Part shown: piece after piece, positions 63,389-64,000 of the stretch | Layout of the letters: every line of letters starts with the position of its first letter | Position numbering within the stretch: the stretch's first letter is position 1 | NCBI GenBank assembly: GCA_963816985.1 | Contig: CAWFMF010000004.1 | Location: forward strand, 4,340,001-4,404,000 | Direction of reading: 5' to 3' | DNA: 64,000 nucleotides | From: JAIVJM01 sp963816985 | GTDB lineage: Bacteria > Acidobacteriota > Blastocatellia > Pyrinomonadales > Pyrinomonadaceae | Made by a program: the position numbers and the translations under genes | Notes under the pieces: generated by a model | The model's input: only the letters and a program-made list of their open reading frames with translations | What the model was told of the DNA's origin: nothing | The model's database searches: none

Positions 63389-64000
63389 TCAGTACCTGAT
63401 GCGCGGGTCAATGAACCCGTAGGCGATGTCCACCAACAGGTTGAAGATCAGAATGATGATCGAGATGAACGCGACGATGCCGATAATCAGCGGCTCGTCG
63501 CGCGCGAAGTTGGCGTTGATGAAGTAGTTGCCCAAACCCGGCAAGGCGAAGATGCGCTCGACGACGACCGTCCCCGTAATCAGGATGGCGAGCGCCGGGC
63601 CGGTGAACGAAACGACGGGCAGGAGCCCGCCGCGCAGGACGTGGCGGAAGACCACCTGCCGCTCGTTCAAGCCCTTGGCGCGGGCCGTCCGCACGTAGTC
63701 GGCGCGCAGGACTTCGAGCATCCCGGCGCGCGTCAGCCGCGCGATGTAGGCCATGTAAATCGCCGAGAGCGTAATCACGGGCAGGATAATGTTGACGCTC
63801 GGAAACGTGCCCCAGCGCGCGGGCGGCAGCCAGTAGAGCGAGAGCGAGAAGACGAGCACGAGCAGCGGGCCGAGGACGAAGTTCGGCAAAGAGATGCCGA
63901 GCATCGCAATCGCCATCGAGGCGTAGTCGTACTTCGAGTTCTGCCTGAGCGCCGCAACCGTCCCCGTCGTCACGCCGACGCAGAGCGCCAGCAGATACGC
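63389..64000 (-). CDS. oppB: Oligopeptide/dipeptide ABC transporter permease OppB (N-terminus beyond window)
   Basis: The 3' 204 codons of a permease that runs off the window. It has the permease signature ADYVRTARAKGLNERQVVFRHVLRGGLLPVVSFTGPALAILITG, membrane segments, and the C-terminal FIDPRIRY ending of the DppB/OppB group. Just upstream of the visible start the frame continues with hydrophobic sequence, so the gene is cut at its 5' end only. Co-transcribed with oppC, oppD and oppF; no substrate-binding protein gene is in the window. Confidence 0.92.
   Translation of the reverse strand, partial: AYLLALCVGVTTGTVAALRQNSKYDYASMAIAMLGISLPNFVLGPLLVLVFSLSLYWLPPARWGTFPSVNIILPVITLSAIYMAYIARLTRAGMLEVLRADYVRTARAKGLNERQVVFRHVLRGGLLPVVSFTGPALAILITGTVVVERIFALPGLGNYFINANFARDEPLIIGIVAFISIIILIFNLLVDIAYGFIDPRIRY

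Overview
This is a GC-rich, densely coded bacterial chromosomal window of 64 kb. The gene set points to a diderm member of the Acidobacteriota, most likely class Blastocatellia (Pyrinomonadales-like). The reasons are an acidobacterial-type VWA protein, a DUF6677-like membrane protein, an LptF/LptG lipopolysaccharide-export permease, many lipoproteins and secreted proteins, and the general gene content. This placement is inference. I see no rRNA, tRNA, CRISPR array, prophage or intact insertion sequence. No stretch longer than about 300 bases lacks a gene.

Layout. 1-6.6 kb (minus strand): a fused LptF-LptG permease cut by the window edge, recO, a 49-residue membrane ORF, a DUF6677-like protein, a NamZ-like exo-N-acetylmuramidase, a FabG-like reductase and a class I glutamine-amidotransferase-like hydrolase. 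6.7-14.9 kb (plus): hslVU, a fibronectin-type lipoprotein, an FAH-family enzyme, a NodIJ-like ABC exporter with a DUF402 gene between its two subunits, and a carboxyltransferase (pccB-like). 15-21 kb: an S41 protease homologue that has lost its catalytic Ser and Lys, ruvX, mltG, and a run of secreted or lipoprotein genes ending in a VWA protein. 21-31 kb (minus): nucleotidyltransferase (MurU-like), sugar kinase (AmgK-like), asnS, LOG-family protein, TIGR00266 protein, arginase and ddl, plus an rRNA methyltransferase and an EEP-family nuclease. 31-44 kb: a degenerate receiver protein, aroF, argS, a sirtuin, larC, a frameshifted folE, metG, tatD, yajQ, a polyprenyl synthase and an HTH protein.

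43.4-52.3 kb (plus) is a cell-wall signalling cluster: DUF3662-FHA protein, class B penicillin-binding protein, FtsW/RodA, PP2C phosphatase, Ser/Thr kinase with a C-terminal SH3-like domain, and a second FHA protein. It has the same components as the actinobacterial fhaA-pstP-rodA-pbpA-pknB locus, here in a diderm. 53.5-59.7 kb (minus) is a second signalling block: PocR-GAF-GGDEF cyclase (frameshifted), a large protein joining a degenerate ATPase to an RsbW-like histidine-kinase fold, a STAS protein, and a GAF-HD-GYP phosphodiesterase. 59.9-64 kb is an oligopeptide ABC importer (oppBCDF order, oppB cut by the edge).

The most unusual feature is not a gene. At least nine junctions between co-directional genes carry hairpins whose arms are tandem repeats with a 7-base period. 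The repeat word differs from place to place (GGAGTCT, CAGTTTT, GATTTTG, GTGATAA, CGTCAAT, CCGTAAA and others), but the architecture is the same. Most end within about 4-13 bases of the next start codon, which then lacks a Shine-Dalgarno sequence. Three further sites carry long near-perfect palindromes of another kind.
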